From contig NZ_MARB01000007.1 of assembly GCF_001715975.1 (NCBI RefSeq), forward strand, positions 62,001 to 126,000: 64,000 nt of DNA, read 5' to 3'. Below, in pieces: positions 35,391 through 45,208 of the stretch (positions are counted from its first letter, which is position 1; each line of letters starts with the position of its first letter). The notes beneath the pieces were generated by a model. It was not told where the DNA came from, made no database searches, and was given only the letters and a program-made list of their open reading frames with translations. Origin of the DNA: Candidatus Thiodiazotropha endolucinida. Lineage in GTDB: Bacteria > Pseudomonadota > Gammaproteobacteria > Chromatiales > Chromatiaceae. A program made the translations under genes and the position numbers.

Positions 35391-36815
35391 ATGTTGATGC
35401 AGTTTATTACCTATGCAGGGTTGGCATTGATTACCCTGTCGATCCTGGGATTCATCTATAACGCCATCCGGAAACAACGTGAGATGGGCCCGTTCATGGG
35501 GGCATCGGCGCTGTTTGGACTGCTCACCATCGGTTTTGTACTGGGCGGCGCCCAGGGGATCATCTTTTATGCCAGTCCGGGCATGAGCTATCTGGTGCAA
35601 TATCCCTGGGGTACCCAGCAGGCGGTACTCGAACCGGGCTTTCATCCGCGTTTTTTCGGTGAAGCGATTCCTTTCAAGAAATATCTGACGGTCTCGTTCG
35701 GCGGCATGGCGGGTAATTTCTCCGGGACTGCGCCGGTGCAGGAGATACGTTTTCACGATTCGGTGACCGCCAATATGCGCATGACAGCGCGCTTTCAAAT
35801 GCCCAAGGTCGACGAGCAATTCCTGCCGATGGCCATTGCCTACCGTTCTCAAGACAATCTGATCAACTCCTCATTGATACCCATCATGCAGGAGGCGATG
35901 CGCAACTCGGGCCGAATGTATTCCGCCCAGGAGTATATCGGCGGCAAGGGTGGCGATTTCGAGAATGCGGTGCTGGATCAGATTCGTAACGGTATATACC
36001 TGCTGGACATCGATGAGCGACGTGCCGTCAGCGGGGCGCTGGCGATAACCGAACCCGACAGTCGCACCATTCAGCAGGACCAGACGGTTCACGTACGCGT
36101 GCGCATACGGCGAAACAGCGCCGGCCTGGAGATGCGTAAGGATGCTGAGGACCACCCGTTGAAGAAATTCGGGCTCGTTCTGGTCCAGGCCAATGTGCAG
36201 GATGTGGATCCCGACCCCGCATTCAAGGACAAACTCAAAGAGCAGCGTGAAGCGGCTGCCCAGGTGGCTATCGAAAGACAGAATGCACGCAAGGAAGAGG
36301 AGCGCAAGAAACGCATTATCGCTCAGGGTGAAGCCGAGAAGGCGGAGAAGAAGATCGAACTGGAGAAACAGCAGATTGAGCGGGTCATCGCCGGTGAGAC
36401 CAAGGCCAAAGAGGCAGAACAGGAACAGGTGAAAAAGGTGACCGAAGCAACCACCCGGAAGCGGGAAGCGGAGATCGAGCTGGAGCGCAAACAGATAGAA
36501 TTGGAGACCGCCAGGCTTGAGGCGGAGCGTATTCAGACCCTGGCCCAGGCAGAGTCGGATCGCAGGCGCATGCTGATGGAGGCGGACAACGCCCTGGAAA
36601 AGCGCCTGGAGGCCTATGTCACCGTATCGGAGGCCTTTGCCGATGCGATTCGGGACAAGCGACTGGTGCCTGAAGTGGTGGTCAGCGGCGAAAAGGGTTC
36701 GGGACAGTCGAATGCCACCGACCTGATTGCGTTACTGATGGCAAAGACCGCCAGGGATCTGGGGGTGGCCGTGAGTGAGCCGGATCGGTTTAGTACTGCT
36801 GGGCAGAAACAGTAG
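35391..36815 (+). CDS. SPFH/band 7 membrane protein with long coiled coil
   Basis: A 474-residue protein starting at ATG 35391 after AAGGAG. Two N-terminal membrane helices (about 5-22 and 38-60) precede an SPFH-like domain (about 65-275; VQYPWGTQQAVLEPGFHPRFFGEAIPFKKYLTVSFGG). A long charged coiled coil follows (about 280-410, rich in KEEERKK, EAEKAEKKIELE), like flotillins or HflK. It probably forms a membrane scaffold; no NfeD partner is nearby. The flanking gene dusA is convergent with it. Confidence 0.82.
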   Translation: MLMQFITYAGLALITLSILGFIYNAIRKQREMGPFMGASALFGLLTIGFVLGGAQGIIFYASPGMSYLVQYPWGTQQAVLEPGFHPRFFGEAIPFKKYLTVSFGGMAGNFSGTAPVQEIRFHDSVTANMRMTARFQMPKVDEQFLPMAIAYRSQDNLINSSLIPIMQEAMRNSGRMYSAQEYIGGKGGDFENAVLDQIRNGIYLLDIDERRAVSGALAITEPDSRTIQQDQTVHVRVRIRRNSAGLEMRKDAEDHPLKKFGLVLVQANVQDVDPDPAFKDKLKEQREAAAQVAIERQNARKEEERKKRIIAQGEAEKAEKKIELEKQQIERVIAGETKAKEAEQEQVKKVTEATTRKREAEIELERKQIELETARLEAERIQTLAQAESDRRRMLMEADNALEKRLEAYVTVSEAFADAIRDKRLVPEVVVSGEKGSGQSNATDLIALLMAKTARDLGVAVSEPDRFSTAGQKQ

Positions 36816-37838
36816 TCACCGTGACGAATCCGGCAATCGAGATGTAGGGTGCGGCTTGCCGCACCGATTTGTCACTTCCAAGACCTGTGTCGCCGCTTGG
36901 CGCAACAGACCGCTGTCGGCAGTCGCCAGATGTGATCCTTCACTCAATTTACGGCGCCACTTCCTGGCGCCCGGCTGACCCTGAAACAGACCGAGTATGT
37001 GACGCGTGACGCGATTGATCGGCGTTCCCTTCGACAGTTCATGCTCGACAAAAGGAATCAATGACTCAACGACCTGGTGCCGGGTCAAAGTGGAGCCGGA
37101 TTGACCGAATATCAGGCGGTCGGCCTCGGCCAATATCCAGGGATTGTGATAGGCTTCGCGGCCGATCATCACGCCATCCACCTGTTTCAGCTGCTCGCCA
37201 ACCTGGTCAAGGTTAGTGATTCCTCCATTGATGATAATTTCGAGATCGGGGAAGTCGAGCTTAAGGTTATGAACCGTTCCGTATGAAAGGGGAGGGATCT
37301 CACGGTTCTGCTTCGGGCTCAATCCCTGCAACCAGGCCTTGCGGGCATGCACGATGAAGGTCCTGCAGCCGGCATCGGAGACTGTGCCGACAAAGTCGCA
37401 GAGTTCTTGGTAGCTGTCCCGCTCATCCACACCGATACGGTGCTTGACGGTGACATCAATAGTGACGCTGTCCCGCATCGCCTTGACGCAGTCACCGACC
37501 ACCCCGGGTGTCATCATCAGGCAGGCGCCAAAGCGGCCCGATTGCACCCTGTCCGAGGGACAGCCCACATTGAGGTTGATCTCGTCATAGCCCCAATGGC
37601 TGCCCAGTTTTGCACATTCGGCCAGGGCTTGCGGATCGCTGCCGCCCAACTGCAGCGCCAGCGGGTGTTCAGTGGGATCAAAATCGAGGAATCGTGCCCG
37701 ATTACCATGCAGCAGGGCGCCGGTGGTGACCATTTCCGTATACAGCACCACGTGCTTGGAAATCAGACGCAGGAAATAACGACAATAGCGATCTGTCCAA
37801 TCCAGCATCGGGGCGATGCAGAGTCTACGTACTATCAT
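36816..37838 (-). CDS. dusA: tRNA-dihydrouridine(20/20a) synthase DusA
   Basis: A 340-residue FMN enzyme that reduces uridine in the tRNA D-loop. CIAPMLDWTDRYCRYFLRLIS, VLYTEMVTTGALLHGN and LALQLGGSDPQALAECA are DusA-specific, and the catalytic cysteine lies in NLNVGCPSDRVQSGRFGACLM. VKHRIGVDERDSYQELCDFV and IINGGI complete the barrel. It begins at ATG 37838. Confidence 0.95.
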   Translation of the reverse strand: MIVRRLCIAPMLDWTDRYCRYFLRLISKHVVLYTEMVTTGALLHGNRARFLDFDPTEHPLALQLGGSDPQALAECAKLGSHWGYDEINLNVGCPSDRVQSGRFGACLMMTPGVVGDCVKAMRDSVTIDVTVKHRIGVDERDSYQELCDFVGTVSDAGCRTFIVHARKAWLQGLSPKQNREIPPLSYGTVHNLKLDFPDLEIIINGGITNLDQVGEQLKQVDGVMIGREAYHNPWILAEADRLIFGQSGSTLTRHQVVESLIPFVEHELSKGTPINRVTRHILGLFQGQPGARKWRRKLSEGSHLATADSGLLRQAATQVLEVTNRCGKPHPTSRLPDSSR

Positions 37839-38154
37839 TCAAAAAATTACAGTAAGATCAAATCGGTCTATACTAACTCTTTTCATAGCCCAGTTGAATT
37901 GATGATCAGCCGCGTCCGTTAAAGCCTGCCTGTTTGTAGGAATCGATGTCGCCAGGCTCAGCCAAGATAGAGCCGAATCTCTTTTTCATAGTTGGATGAA
38001 ACTATTAGTGGTATTTGGTTGTCCTCGGTAAAAGCGGTGTTTGGTTAGCAATCCGGGGTACGAAAATATTATGTGTGATCGAATGAAAAGATTGATTGAA
38101 ATTCTGTGATTCTGGGTTGACGCTAGAGTAACTTGTCTTACATTATAAATACCT
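37839..38154. other. gene-free stretch before the copper-efflux operon
   Basis: About 315 bases between divergent dusA and the metal operon. A TTGACG at 38117-38122 and TATAAA at 38144-38149 are 21 bases apart, longer than usual, as in MerR-family (CueR-like) promoters, but I see no clear dyad between them, and the second box is too near the ATG at 38155 for a normal leader. Confidence 0.35.
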
Positions 38155-38520
38155 ATGAGAACCAATCGAGATCCTTGGGTTATTTGCATTCTGTCGTTTC
38201 TGCTATTGCATGCAACGATCTTGATGTCGTGGCCCCAGTTCGCCGGAAATAGTGATGGATCACCGCTAACATTCAACATGGAGGTGACTTCCGAGCATCT
38301 TAATTGTCACGATACCGGAGACCCGTCTACCATCTTTTCGGAAAAAGGATGTGTTTTCTGTGGCTTCGTGACGCAAAGCTCCAGGTCTCGATTAAGTGTC
38401 TTCGTTTCACTACAATCGGTGATTCTCACTCCTGTCACTGCGGCAGCTCCACGCTCAGAGCACCCTGTCGAAACGCCCCCACCAAAGATATCCCCCCATG
38501 TAGGTGCGTTCCGTACTTAA
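38155..38520 (+). CDS. small membrane protein at the head of the metal-efflux operon
   Basis: A 121-residue protein with one N-terminal hydrophobic helix (WVICILSFLLLHATILMSW) and a mature part with possible metal ligands (SEHLNCHD, KGCVFCGF), a second hydrophobic stretch and a proline-rich end (PVETPPPKISPHVGAF). Short proteins of this design often open cus/czc operons (DUF2946-like), with no proven function. The start is uncertain because a promoter-like TATAAA lies only six bases upstream. Confidence 0.55.
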   Translation: MRTNRDPWVICILSFLLLHATILMSWPQFAGNSDGSPLTFNMEVTSEHLNCHDTGDPSTIFSEKGCVFCGFVTQSSRSRLSVFVSLQSVILTPVTAAAPRSEHPVETPPPKISPHVGAFRT

Positions 38521-38549
38521 GGTTGGCTTTTGTTCACAAAGGTGAACTC

Positions 38550-39872
38550 ATGCGTGGGGGATATTTCATGTACTCTGTTAACGCGGCGCTATTGTCGCGT
38601 AAATCATATTCTATCTCAGGTCCTTACGGCTCTCTGTCTAGTGGCCGCCGGTACTTGTATGTATTGCTGTTGATGCTTTATCTAGCTGTTGATCATACAG
38701 CGGCGAGTGCGGAATTGACTCCACTTGAAGCAATGGTGGATCGCTTGCATGAACACCCCGAGGTTCGTATGAATGAGTCGATTGCAAGGAAATGGAGCAT
38801 TAACTCGGATGGCGCACTGGGTTTGCCTAATCCAAGCATAACGATCGGTTTGAACAATGTGCCTGCAGATGATCCTTTGAATCTAGAACGCTATTTACCC
38901 AGCAACCGCAGCCTGGAATTTAAGCAGGCAATCCCCAATGGAGACGCACGGGAAGCAGTACGGCGTACACACCTTGCACGCTCGGAAGTGGCAAAATTGG
39001 AACGATTAAAAGTTCTGGCTAAGTTGAAGGAAAGACTGATAACCGCGTTGGCAGAAAGGCGACGGATTGCGGAATCCAAAGAAGCTTTGAACGGACAACT
39101 GGATCTTATTAGTGATTTGGAACATTGGCTTCGCGGCGAGATGGAAGGAGGGAATTCTGTTTACGCCCGCTTTGATGAGCTAGATGTACAACGCGGACGA
39201 ATCGAGGAGAGACTGGTTGCGCTAGATGGCGAAGACCTTCGTTGGCAGGCCGAATTAAGAGAGCTCCTCGATACGGTTCCGGATCAGAATATATTACCCG
39301 ATATCGAACCTCGAGAGTGGACGGGAAACGCTTCGGAATTGCTTGCCGTTCGGGGTGCGCAACGGAAACTTGAAGTTGCACGATCCCGAGTAAACGAAAA
39401 AAAGGCTGCATTATCCCCCGACTACGCTTTGGGTATGGCTTGGCAACAACGGGAGTCAGGATCGAATTTCGATGGTCAGGATTGGCTTACGTTCAAGTTC
39501 ACCGTTAGCATCCCGTTTTGGGCGGATTCCAACCAACGGCCCAGATTGATTGCCGCGGAAGAGGCGGTAACGAGTGCGACGGCTGAACGGGAACACCGAT
39601 TAAGAGAGGCTCGGGGAAAATATGATGACGCCATGGCAGACTACCGTACATCGGATAACTTGTTACGAGCATTGAGCAGACGCAACGGAAGGCTGAGCGA
39701 GCTTGAAGCTGCCAACAGGAGACGTTACGAAGCGGGAGATGGTTCACTTGAGGACGTCATTCGTCCTGCGATTCAGCGAACCGAGATTGCACTGGACAAG
39801 GCGAAACAGCGCGCAGCGCGTACCATTTCCGCTGCCAGAATCAATGCCCTATTGGTGGAGGATGGCTCATGA
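38550..39872 (+). CDS. cusC: TolC-family outer-membrane efflux protein, CusC/CzcC-like
   Basis: A 440-residue exported protein from ATG 38550 (AAAGGTGA upstream; ATG 38568 with GGGGGA upstream is an alternative). A signal peptide ends near HTAASA. The mature part has helical hairpins of the TolC kind (GLPNPSITIGLNNVP, LEFKQAIPNGDAREAVRRTHLARSEVAKLERL, IPFWADSNQRPRLIAAEEAV). It overlaps the adaptor gene by four bases (ATGA). It would form the outer-membrane channel of a tripartite heavy-metal pump. Confidence 0.82.
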   Translation: MRGGYFMYSVNAALLSRKSYSISGPYGSLSSGRRYLYVLLLMLYLAVDHTAASAELTPLEAMVDRLHEHPEVRMNESIARKWSINSDGALGLPNPSITIGLNNVPADDPLNLERYLPSNRSLEFKQAIPNGDAREAVRRTHLARSEVAKLERLKVLAKLKERLITALAERRRIAESKEALNGQLDLISDLEHWLRGEMEGGNSVYARFDELDVQRGRIEERLVALDGEDLRWQAELRELLDTVPDQNILPDIEPREWTGNASELLAVRGAQRKLEVARSRVNEKKAALSPDYALGMAWQQRESGSNFDGQDWLTFKFTVSIPFWADSNQRPRLIAAEEAVTSATAEREHRLREARGKYDDAMADYRTSDNLLRALSRRNGRLSELEAANRRRYEAGDGSLEDVIRPAIQRTEIALDKAKQRAARTISAARINALLVEDGS

Positions 39873-41500
39873 CTCCGATTCAGTTATTCAATCCCCGTAT
39901 GTTAGGGTTTGTGTTGTTCCTGGTATCTTCTGTAGTGGGCGCTGGCGAAGAGGGGGACAGCGCCAAATATACTTGTCCAATGCATCCGCACTATATCGCC
40001 GACGAGATGGGGAGTTGTCCCATATGTGGTATGGACTTGGTAAAAATGACGTCTGGGCCAGCGCTGGCTCTCGAGGAAGAAGATGCAGACGGTGAACGTG
40101 CCGCGATAACCATCGCACCAGAGACCATTCAGAACATGGGGGTACGCTACGCACAACCCGAAGCCACGGTATTCGGCCGTCGTATACGTGCCTATGGCGT
40201 GGTGGCGGAGAACGAACGATTGCGTAGTGAGATATCGAGCAGGGTGGCAGGCTGGATAGAATCGCTCGCTGTAACCGCTGTCGGTGATAAGGTAAAACGC
40301 GGTAACTTGCTATACAGATTGTTCAGTCCAGACTTGGTAGCGGCTCAACAGGACTATCTCAGCGCTCTGGAAAGACAAAGTGCAAACCGTATCCAGTCTG
40401 CAGCGATCAGGCTTGGTGCCTTGGGCGTTTCCAAGTCGTTTATCGCCACGCTGCGTAAGAAACGAAGCGTCGTGGAACATGTACCTTTTTACGCTTCAGC
40501 CGACGGTACTTTGAGCGATTTACGGGTTAGGGAAGGAACCTATGTGCGGCCCGGGGAGACCTTGGCAGTAATTCAGGATTACTCCACGGTCTGGATTAAT
40601 GCTGCTGTGGCAGAGAAGGATTTGGTGGCAATCAACAATAAGACACAAGTTCGTATCATGCTCCCCAATCTTCCAGGCCAGGTGATTGAGACCAACGTTG
40701 ATTACATTCACCCAACTGTGGATCGATCGAGCAGGACCGGTACAGTGCGTTTACAGCTGGATAACAAGGATAACCAGCTTAGGCCCGGCGCATATGCAGA
40801 TGTGCTGTTCGAGGTGGGGTTGGATCGTCGATTGGCGGTACCGGATAGTGCACTGTTAATTGGTGCCGATGGCCCCTATCTGGTTGTGGCGCTTGGAAAC
40901 GGTCGTTTTCAGCCACGCAAGGTACGTACAGGACTGAGCAGCGGCGGATTTACCGAGGTGGTTGAAGGAATAGACAGGGATGAGCGTATCGTCGCCTCTG
41001 GCCAGTTTCTCATCGATTCTGAGAGTGCGCTACGAGAGTCTTTTCAGAAACTCCAGCGTCTCAAACTGGAGTTGGCCGATCTAAACCTGAGTAAGGCTCA
41101 GATGGCGATGGTGGATCATCTAGTCGACGCTGGCCTATATCTGCACGAGGCTTTGGCTGATGGTTACGATGTCGATCCCGTGCAGTTGCAGCCTGCACTG
41201 GAGATTCGCGACTTGCTATGGCCGAAGTTCGGTAATACACGGTTGGGGCCGGTTCTAGACAATGCTAATCATGCCATCGCTGAAGCCCAACAGGCAAGAA
41301 CAGAGAGTGACTTGCGGAATGCATTGCATGGTTTGGTCAGTGCTCTAAGGCCTTGGATGCTGGATGGTAGAAAAGACTATTACCACGAAAAGGGGGTGCG
41401 ATTGTTCAAAGACGTAACCGATGGGCGATTGTGGGTACAGCAGGGCGACCAGGTATTCAGCCCCTATCTCGATGGCAGCAAGGGGGCGTTGGTGCAATGA
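39869..41500 (+). CDS. cusB: CusB-like RND periplasmic adaptor with metal-binding N-terminus
   Basis: A 543-residue membrane-fusion protein starting at ATG 39869 after GGAGGATGGCTC. After the signal peptide a small heavy-metal domain is seen (YTCPMHPHYIADEMGSCPIC, then GMDLVKM), followed by the barrel-sandwich and beta-barrel regions (RRIRAYGVVAENERLRSEISSRVAGWIESL, LRVREGTYVRPGETLAVIQD, RPGAYADVLFEV). Residues about 400-540 are an extra helical C-terminal domain (DUF3347-like; VDHLVDAGLYLHEALADGYD). It delivers Cu(I) or Ag(I) to CusA. Confidence 0.88.
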   Translation: MTPIQLFNPRMLGFVLFLVSSVVGAGEEGDSAKYTCPMHPHYIADEMGSCPICGMDLVKMTSGPALALEEEDADGERAAITIAPETIQNMGVRYAQPEATVFGRRIRAYGVVAENERLRSEISSRVAGWIESLAVTAVGDKVKRGNLLYRLFSPDLVAAQQDYLSALERQSANRIQSAAIRLGALGVSKSFIATLRKKRSVVEHVPFYASADGTLSDLRVREGTYVRPGETLAVIQDYSTVWINAAVAEKDLVAINNKTQVRIMLPNLPGQVIETNVDYIHPTVDRSSRTGTVRLQLDNKDNQLRPGAYADVLFEVGLDRRLAVPDSALLIGADGPYLVVALGNGRFQPRKVRTGLSSGGFTEVVEGIDRDERIVASGQFLIDSESALRESFQKLQRLKLELADLNLSKAQMAMVDHLVDAGLYLHEALADGYDVDPVQLQPALEIRDLLWPKFGNTRLGPVLDNANHAIAEAQQARTESDLRNALHGLVSALRPWMLDGRKDYYHEKGVRLFKDVTDGRLWVQQGDQVFSPYLDGSKGALVQ

Positions 41501-41527
41501 GCAGAGATCGATTCAGAAGAAGGAATC

Positions 41528-44500
41528 ATGATGCATGATGCAAGCGATATTGTGGGAGAGGATCCCTCCCGGTCCTTTATCGCCCAAGTAATTAGCTGGT
41601 CGGTTCACAATCAGTTGATCGTGTTGATCTTAACCACGGCCTTGGCTGTCGCGGGTATGCTTGCGATTGATCGCACACCTCTGGATGCGATTCCCGATCT
41701 CTCCGATACGCAAGTGATTATCCGCACTGATTTCGCAGGGCAGGCGCCACAGATCGTTGAAGAACTGGTGACTTATCCGCTCTCCACCACCCTGCTAGGA
41801 TTGCCAAAGACAGAAGCGGTACGTGGTTTTTCCATGTTTGGAACGAGTTTCGTCTACGTCATATTTCAGGATGGTGTAGATGACTATTGGGCACGTAGTC
41901 GGGTCGCTGAGGCTTTGGCGACGGTACAGAATGATCTTCCCGAAAACGCCACCCCTCGACTCGGTCCCGATGCCACAGGTGTGGGTTGGATCTACCAGTA
42001 TGCCCTCCTGGACCGAACCGGCCGCTATGATCTGGCCGAGTTGCGTGCGCTGCAGGATTGGTTCTTGCGCTTCGAGCTCGCAACTGTATCCGGCGTATCT
42101 GAGGTTGCCGCTGTTGGCGGATTTGTACGCGAGTACCAAGTGCTGATTGATCCAAACAGATTGCGCGCTTATGACATCCCGTTGGTTAGGGTACGCGAGG
42201 CGGTTGAAGCCGCCAGCATGGAGGTGGGTGGCAGGGTGTTGGAACGGGCCGAGACCGAATTAATGATCCGTTCCCGAGGCTATGTATCAACCTTGGAGGA
42301 TTTACAGAGGGTTGTGGTGCGGGCGCGTAACGGCACGCCTGTATTGATCACTGATGTTGCCAGAGTACTGGAGGGGCCAGAGCTCAGGCGCGGTGTCGTG
42401 GAACTGGACGGTGAAGGCGAGGTAGTCGGTGGTATCGTGGTCATGCGTTCCGGAGAAAATGCGCTGAACGTGATCAAGGCAGTGAAGGAAAAGCTCGATA
42501 TTCTGCGTCGAGGTCTACCCGAAGGTGTGGAGGTCCGAACCGTGTATGACCGGGCTCCCCTGATTCGGGGTGCAGTTGATTATCTCAGCCACAAGCTGGT
42601 TGAAGAGGGAATTGTGGTTGCCCTGGTCTGCATCCTTTTCCTGTTACATGCACGCTCTGCCTTTGTCGCCATCATTACCCTTCCGCTCGGTGTGCTGGGT
42701 GCATTCACTGTGATGTCAGCACAGGGTATCACCGCCAATATCATGTCGCTCGGTGGCATAGCGATTGCAATCGGGGCAATGGTGGATGCTTCAATCGTGA
42801 TGGTGGAAAATGCCCATAGAAAGCTTAGTGATATGCCAGATTCCGTGGGTCAAAAGGCTCGTAACGCAGCTATCCTGCAATCGGCCAAGGAGGTTGGGCC
42901 AGGTCTCTTTTTCAGCCTCTTGATCATCACCGTCTCCTTTTTGCCGGTTTTTGCACTGACGGGCGAAAGTTTCCGGTTATTCTCGCCGCTGGCGTACACA
43001 AAGACCTATGCCATGGCCTTTGCATCCCTGCTTTCGGTCACTATAGTACCTATTCTCATGCTTTGGCTGATCCGGGGCAGAATACGCCGTGAGGAGGCTA
43101 ACCCACTTAATCGTCTCTTTGTTGCGTTGTACAAACCTGTCCTACAGTTTTCTATGCGGGTTCGTTGGTTGACGCTGATGATCGCATTGCTGGGTATTGC
43201 CAGTCTGTGGTACCCGCTATCCAAGCTTGGCTCAGAGTTTATGCCCGCTCTCTATGAAGGAGAATTGCTCTATATGCCGACCACATTGCCGGGTGTATCT
43301 ATCACCAAGGCGAAGGAGGTGTTGGCGCAGACCAATCGCTTGATTCGTTCTGTGCCTGAAGTGGAGCAGGTTTTCGGTAAGTTGGGGAGGGCCGATACAG
43401 CTACGGATCCCGCACCAATATCAATGATAGAGAGTTGGATTCGCCTCAAGCCGAGGGAACAGTGGCGGCCGGAGGTGAATATAGACGAATTGATCAAGAT
43501 CCTGGATCAACAGGTGAAGTTACCCGGTTTGGTCAACAGCTGGGGTTATCCCATCAAGATCAGAATGGATATGATCTCAACGGGTATACGCACGCCAGTC
43601 GGCATTAAGATATCCGGTGCAGATCTTGACGAGATTGGGCGTATCGCACTAGATGTGGAAGCGGTAGTCAAGGATGTGGAGGGAACCCGTAGTGTATTTG
43701 CCGATCGTGTAACCGGCGGCAAATACCTGGAAATTACACCAAATCGAGATGAATTGGCGCGGAGAAATATCGATCTTGGTGTGTTTCAGTCTATTATTCA
43801 AACCGCGCTCGGTGGGATGAAAGTGGCGGAAAGTGTGCAAGGACGGGAACGATATAACATCATTCTACGTTATGACAGGCCGTTTCGCGAATCTGTGCAG
43901 GATCTCACCGAGGTTCTTGTGCCGACACCTGGCGGTATGCATATTCCTCTCGGTGAACTGGCCGAAATCAAGTTTACCGAAGGCCCTCCTATGATCAAGT
44001 CGGAGAATGCCAGATTAACCGGTTGGGTATTTGTGGATATTGGTGAGCGTGATATTGGCGGTTATGTGGATGAAGCGCGTAAACTGGTGGCTGATCAAGT
44101 TACGTTACCGCAGGGTTACGCTATTACATGGTCCGGTCAATACGAACAGATGCTTGAGGCGAGAAGCAACTTGAAAATCGCGATACCGGGAGCTGTCGCA
44201 ATTATCCTTGTTCTCCTGATGATTCATTTTGGCCGTACCGATCGTACGGTGATGGTAATGACCGCCTTACCATTCGGCCTGGTGGGTGGCATGTGGTCGG
44301 TCTATCTTGCAGGATACAATCTTTCAGTGGCTGTGGCGGTCGGTTTTATAGCACTTGGTGGCATCGCTGTGGAGACTGCTGTGGTAATGCTGCTATATAT
44401 CGATCAGCAGATGCGTACTCTACCACCATTGGACCGGCATCAATTGTTTGCCGCCATTATGGCAGGTGCTGCTTTACGCGTCAGGCCAAAGCTCATGACC

Positions 44501-44725
44501 GTTTCAGTTATCATTGCCGGCTTGTTACCGATATTTTTCACTGAAGGTCCCGGTTCAGATGTCATGCGACGAATTGCTTTGCCAATGGTAGGCGGTATGA
44601 TCAGCACTACAGTCATGACCCTTATCGTGGTTCCTGTAATCTATTTAATCTGGGAGGCGCGCCGTCTACCCGAGACTGTACCGACTTCTCTAAAAACCGA
44701 TGTATACACATCCAGACTGCCCTAA
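41528..44725 (+). CDS. cusA: heavy-metal RND transporter CusA (copper/silver type)
   Basis: A 1065-residue inner-membrane proton/metal antiporter of normal size with twelve membrane helices. The TM4 signature reads GGIAIAIGAMVDASIVMVENAHRK, which places it in the Cu/Ag subgroup. TPLDAIPDLSDTQVIIRTDFAGQAPQIVEELVTYPL is the conserved porter start. RMDMISTGIRTPVGIKISG includes a Met in the position of a Cu-binding residue of E. coli CusA. It lies between cusB and cusF genes. An ATG at 41531 is equally possible. Confidence 0.93.
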   Translation: MMHDASDIVGEDPSRSFIAQVISWSVHNQLIVLILTTALAVAGMLAIDRTPLDAIPDLSDTQVIIRTDFAGQAPQIVEELVTYPLSTTLLGLPKTEAVRGFSMFGTSFVYVIFQDGVDDYWARSRVAEALATVQNDLPENATPRLGPDATGVGWIYQYALLDRTGRYDLAELRALQDWFLRFELATVSGVSEVAAVGGFVREYQVLIDPNRLRAYDIPLVRVREAVEAASMEVGGRVLERAETELMIRSRGYVSTLEDLQRVVVRARNGTPVLITDVARVLEGPELRRGVVELDGEGEVVGGIVVMRSGENALNVIKAVKEKLDILRRGLPEGVEVRTVYDRAPLIRGAVDYLSHKLVEEGIVVALVCILFLLHARSAFVAIITLPLGVLGAFTVMSAQGITANIMSLGGIAIAIGAMVDASIVMVENAHRKLSDMPDSVGQKARNAAILQSAKEVGPGLFFSLLIITVSFLPVFALTGESFRLFSPLAYTKTYAMAFASLLSVTIVPILMLWLIRGRIRREEANPLNRLFVALYKPVLQFSMRVRWLTLMIALLGIASLWYPLSKLGSEFMPALYEGELLYMPTTLPGVSITKAKEVLAQTNRLIRSVPEVEQVFGKLGRADTATDPAPISMIESWIRLKPREQWRPEVNIDELIKILDQQVKLPGLVNSWGYPIKIRMDMISTGIRTPVGIKISGADLDEIGRIALDVEAVVKDVEGTRSVFADRVTGGKYLEITPNRDELARRNIDLGVFQSIIQTALGGMKVAESVQGRERYNIILRYDRPFRESVQDLTEVLVPTPGGMHIPLGELAEIKFTEGPPMIKSENARLTGWVFVDIGERDIGGYVDEARKLVADQVTLPQGYAITWSGQYEQMLEARSNLKIAIPGAVAIILVLLMIHFGRTDRTVMVMTALPFGLVGGMWSVYLAGYNLSVAVAVGFIALGGIAVETAVVMLLYIDQQMRTLPPLDRHQLFAAIMAGAALRVRPKLMTVSVIIAGLLPIFFTEGPGSDVMRRIALPMVGGMISTTVMTLIVVPVIYLIWEARRLPETVPTSLKTDVYTSRLP

Positions 44726-44738
44726 GAGGATTTCGAGC

Positions 44739-45092
44739 ATGAACAAATTACTAAAATTGATCTCAATTGCGTTTGCCGGAGCAATCATCGCTGCTCCAGT
44801 TTTAGGTGACAGCCACAACAGCCATAGTATGCATGATCACGGTGATATGACGAGTAGCGCTAATCAAGGTGAGGGGAAGGGAGTGCTACACAAAATCGAT
44901 ATGGAAAATAAAACCGTCAATCTGACACACCAACCAATTCCCGAGCTCAATTGGATGGGGATGACAATGGACTTGCCGGTTACAAGACGGGTCGACTTGT
45001 CTGGATTCAAACCAAATGACAAGGTTAACTTTACAGTAAAAAAAGGTCGTGACAAACAGTTTCGTATTACCGTCATGGAATTGGACAAGTGA
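44739..45092 (+). CDS. cusF: CusF-like periplasmic copper chaperone
   Basis: A 117-residue exported protein from ATG 44739 (AAGAGGA upstream), overlapping no gene. A signal peptide is followed by a His/Met-rich stretch (HNSHSMHDHGDM) and the CusF beta-barrel (GVLHKIDMENKTVNLTHQPIPELNWMGMTMDLPV). The copper ligands His, Trp and two Mets (THQPIPELNWMGMTM) are all kept. It probably passes Cu(I)/Ag(I) to CusB. Last gene of the operon. Confidence 0.92.
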   Translation: MNKLLKLISIAFAGAIIAAPVLGDSHNSHSMHDHGDMTSSANQGEGKGVLHKIDMENKTVNLTHQPIPELNWMGMTMDLPVTRRVDLSGFKPNDKVNFTVKKGRDKQFRITVMELDK

Positions 45093-45208
45093 ATATAGGG
45101 CGGTGAGCAAACAACCTCAATAATAACGAAGATCTCTTGGACCTGTACAGGGTGCTGTCACAGACAAGTTGACCTTCAAAGGCATACAATGATGGCGACG
45201 CTACTGTA

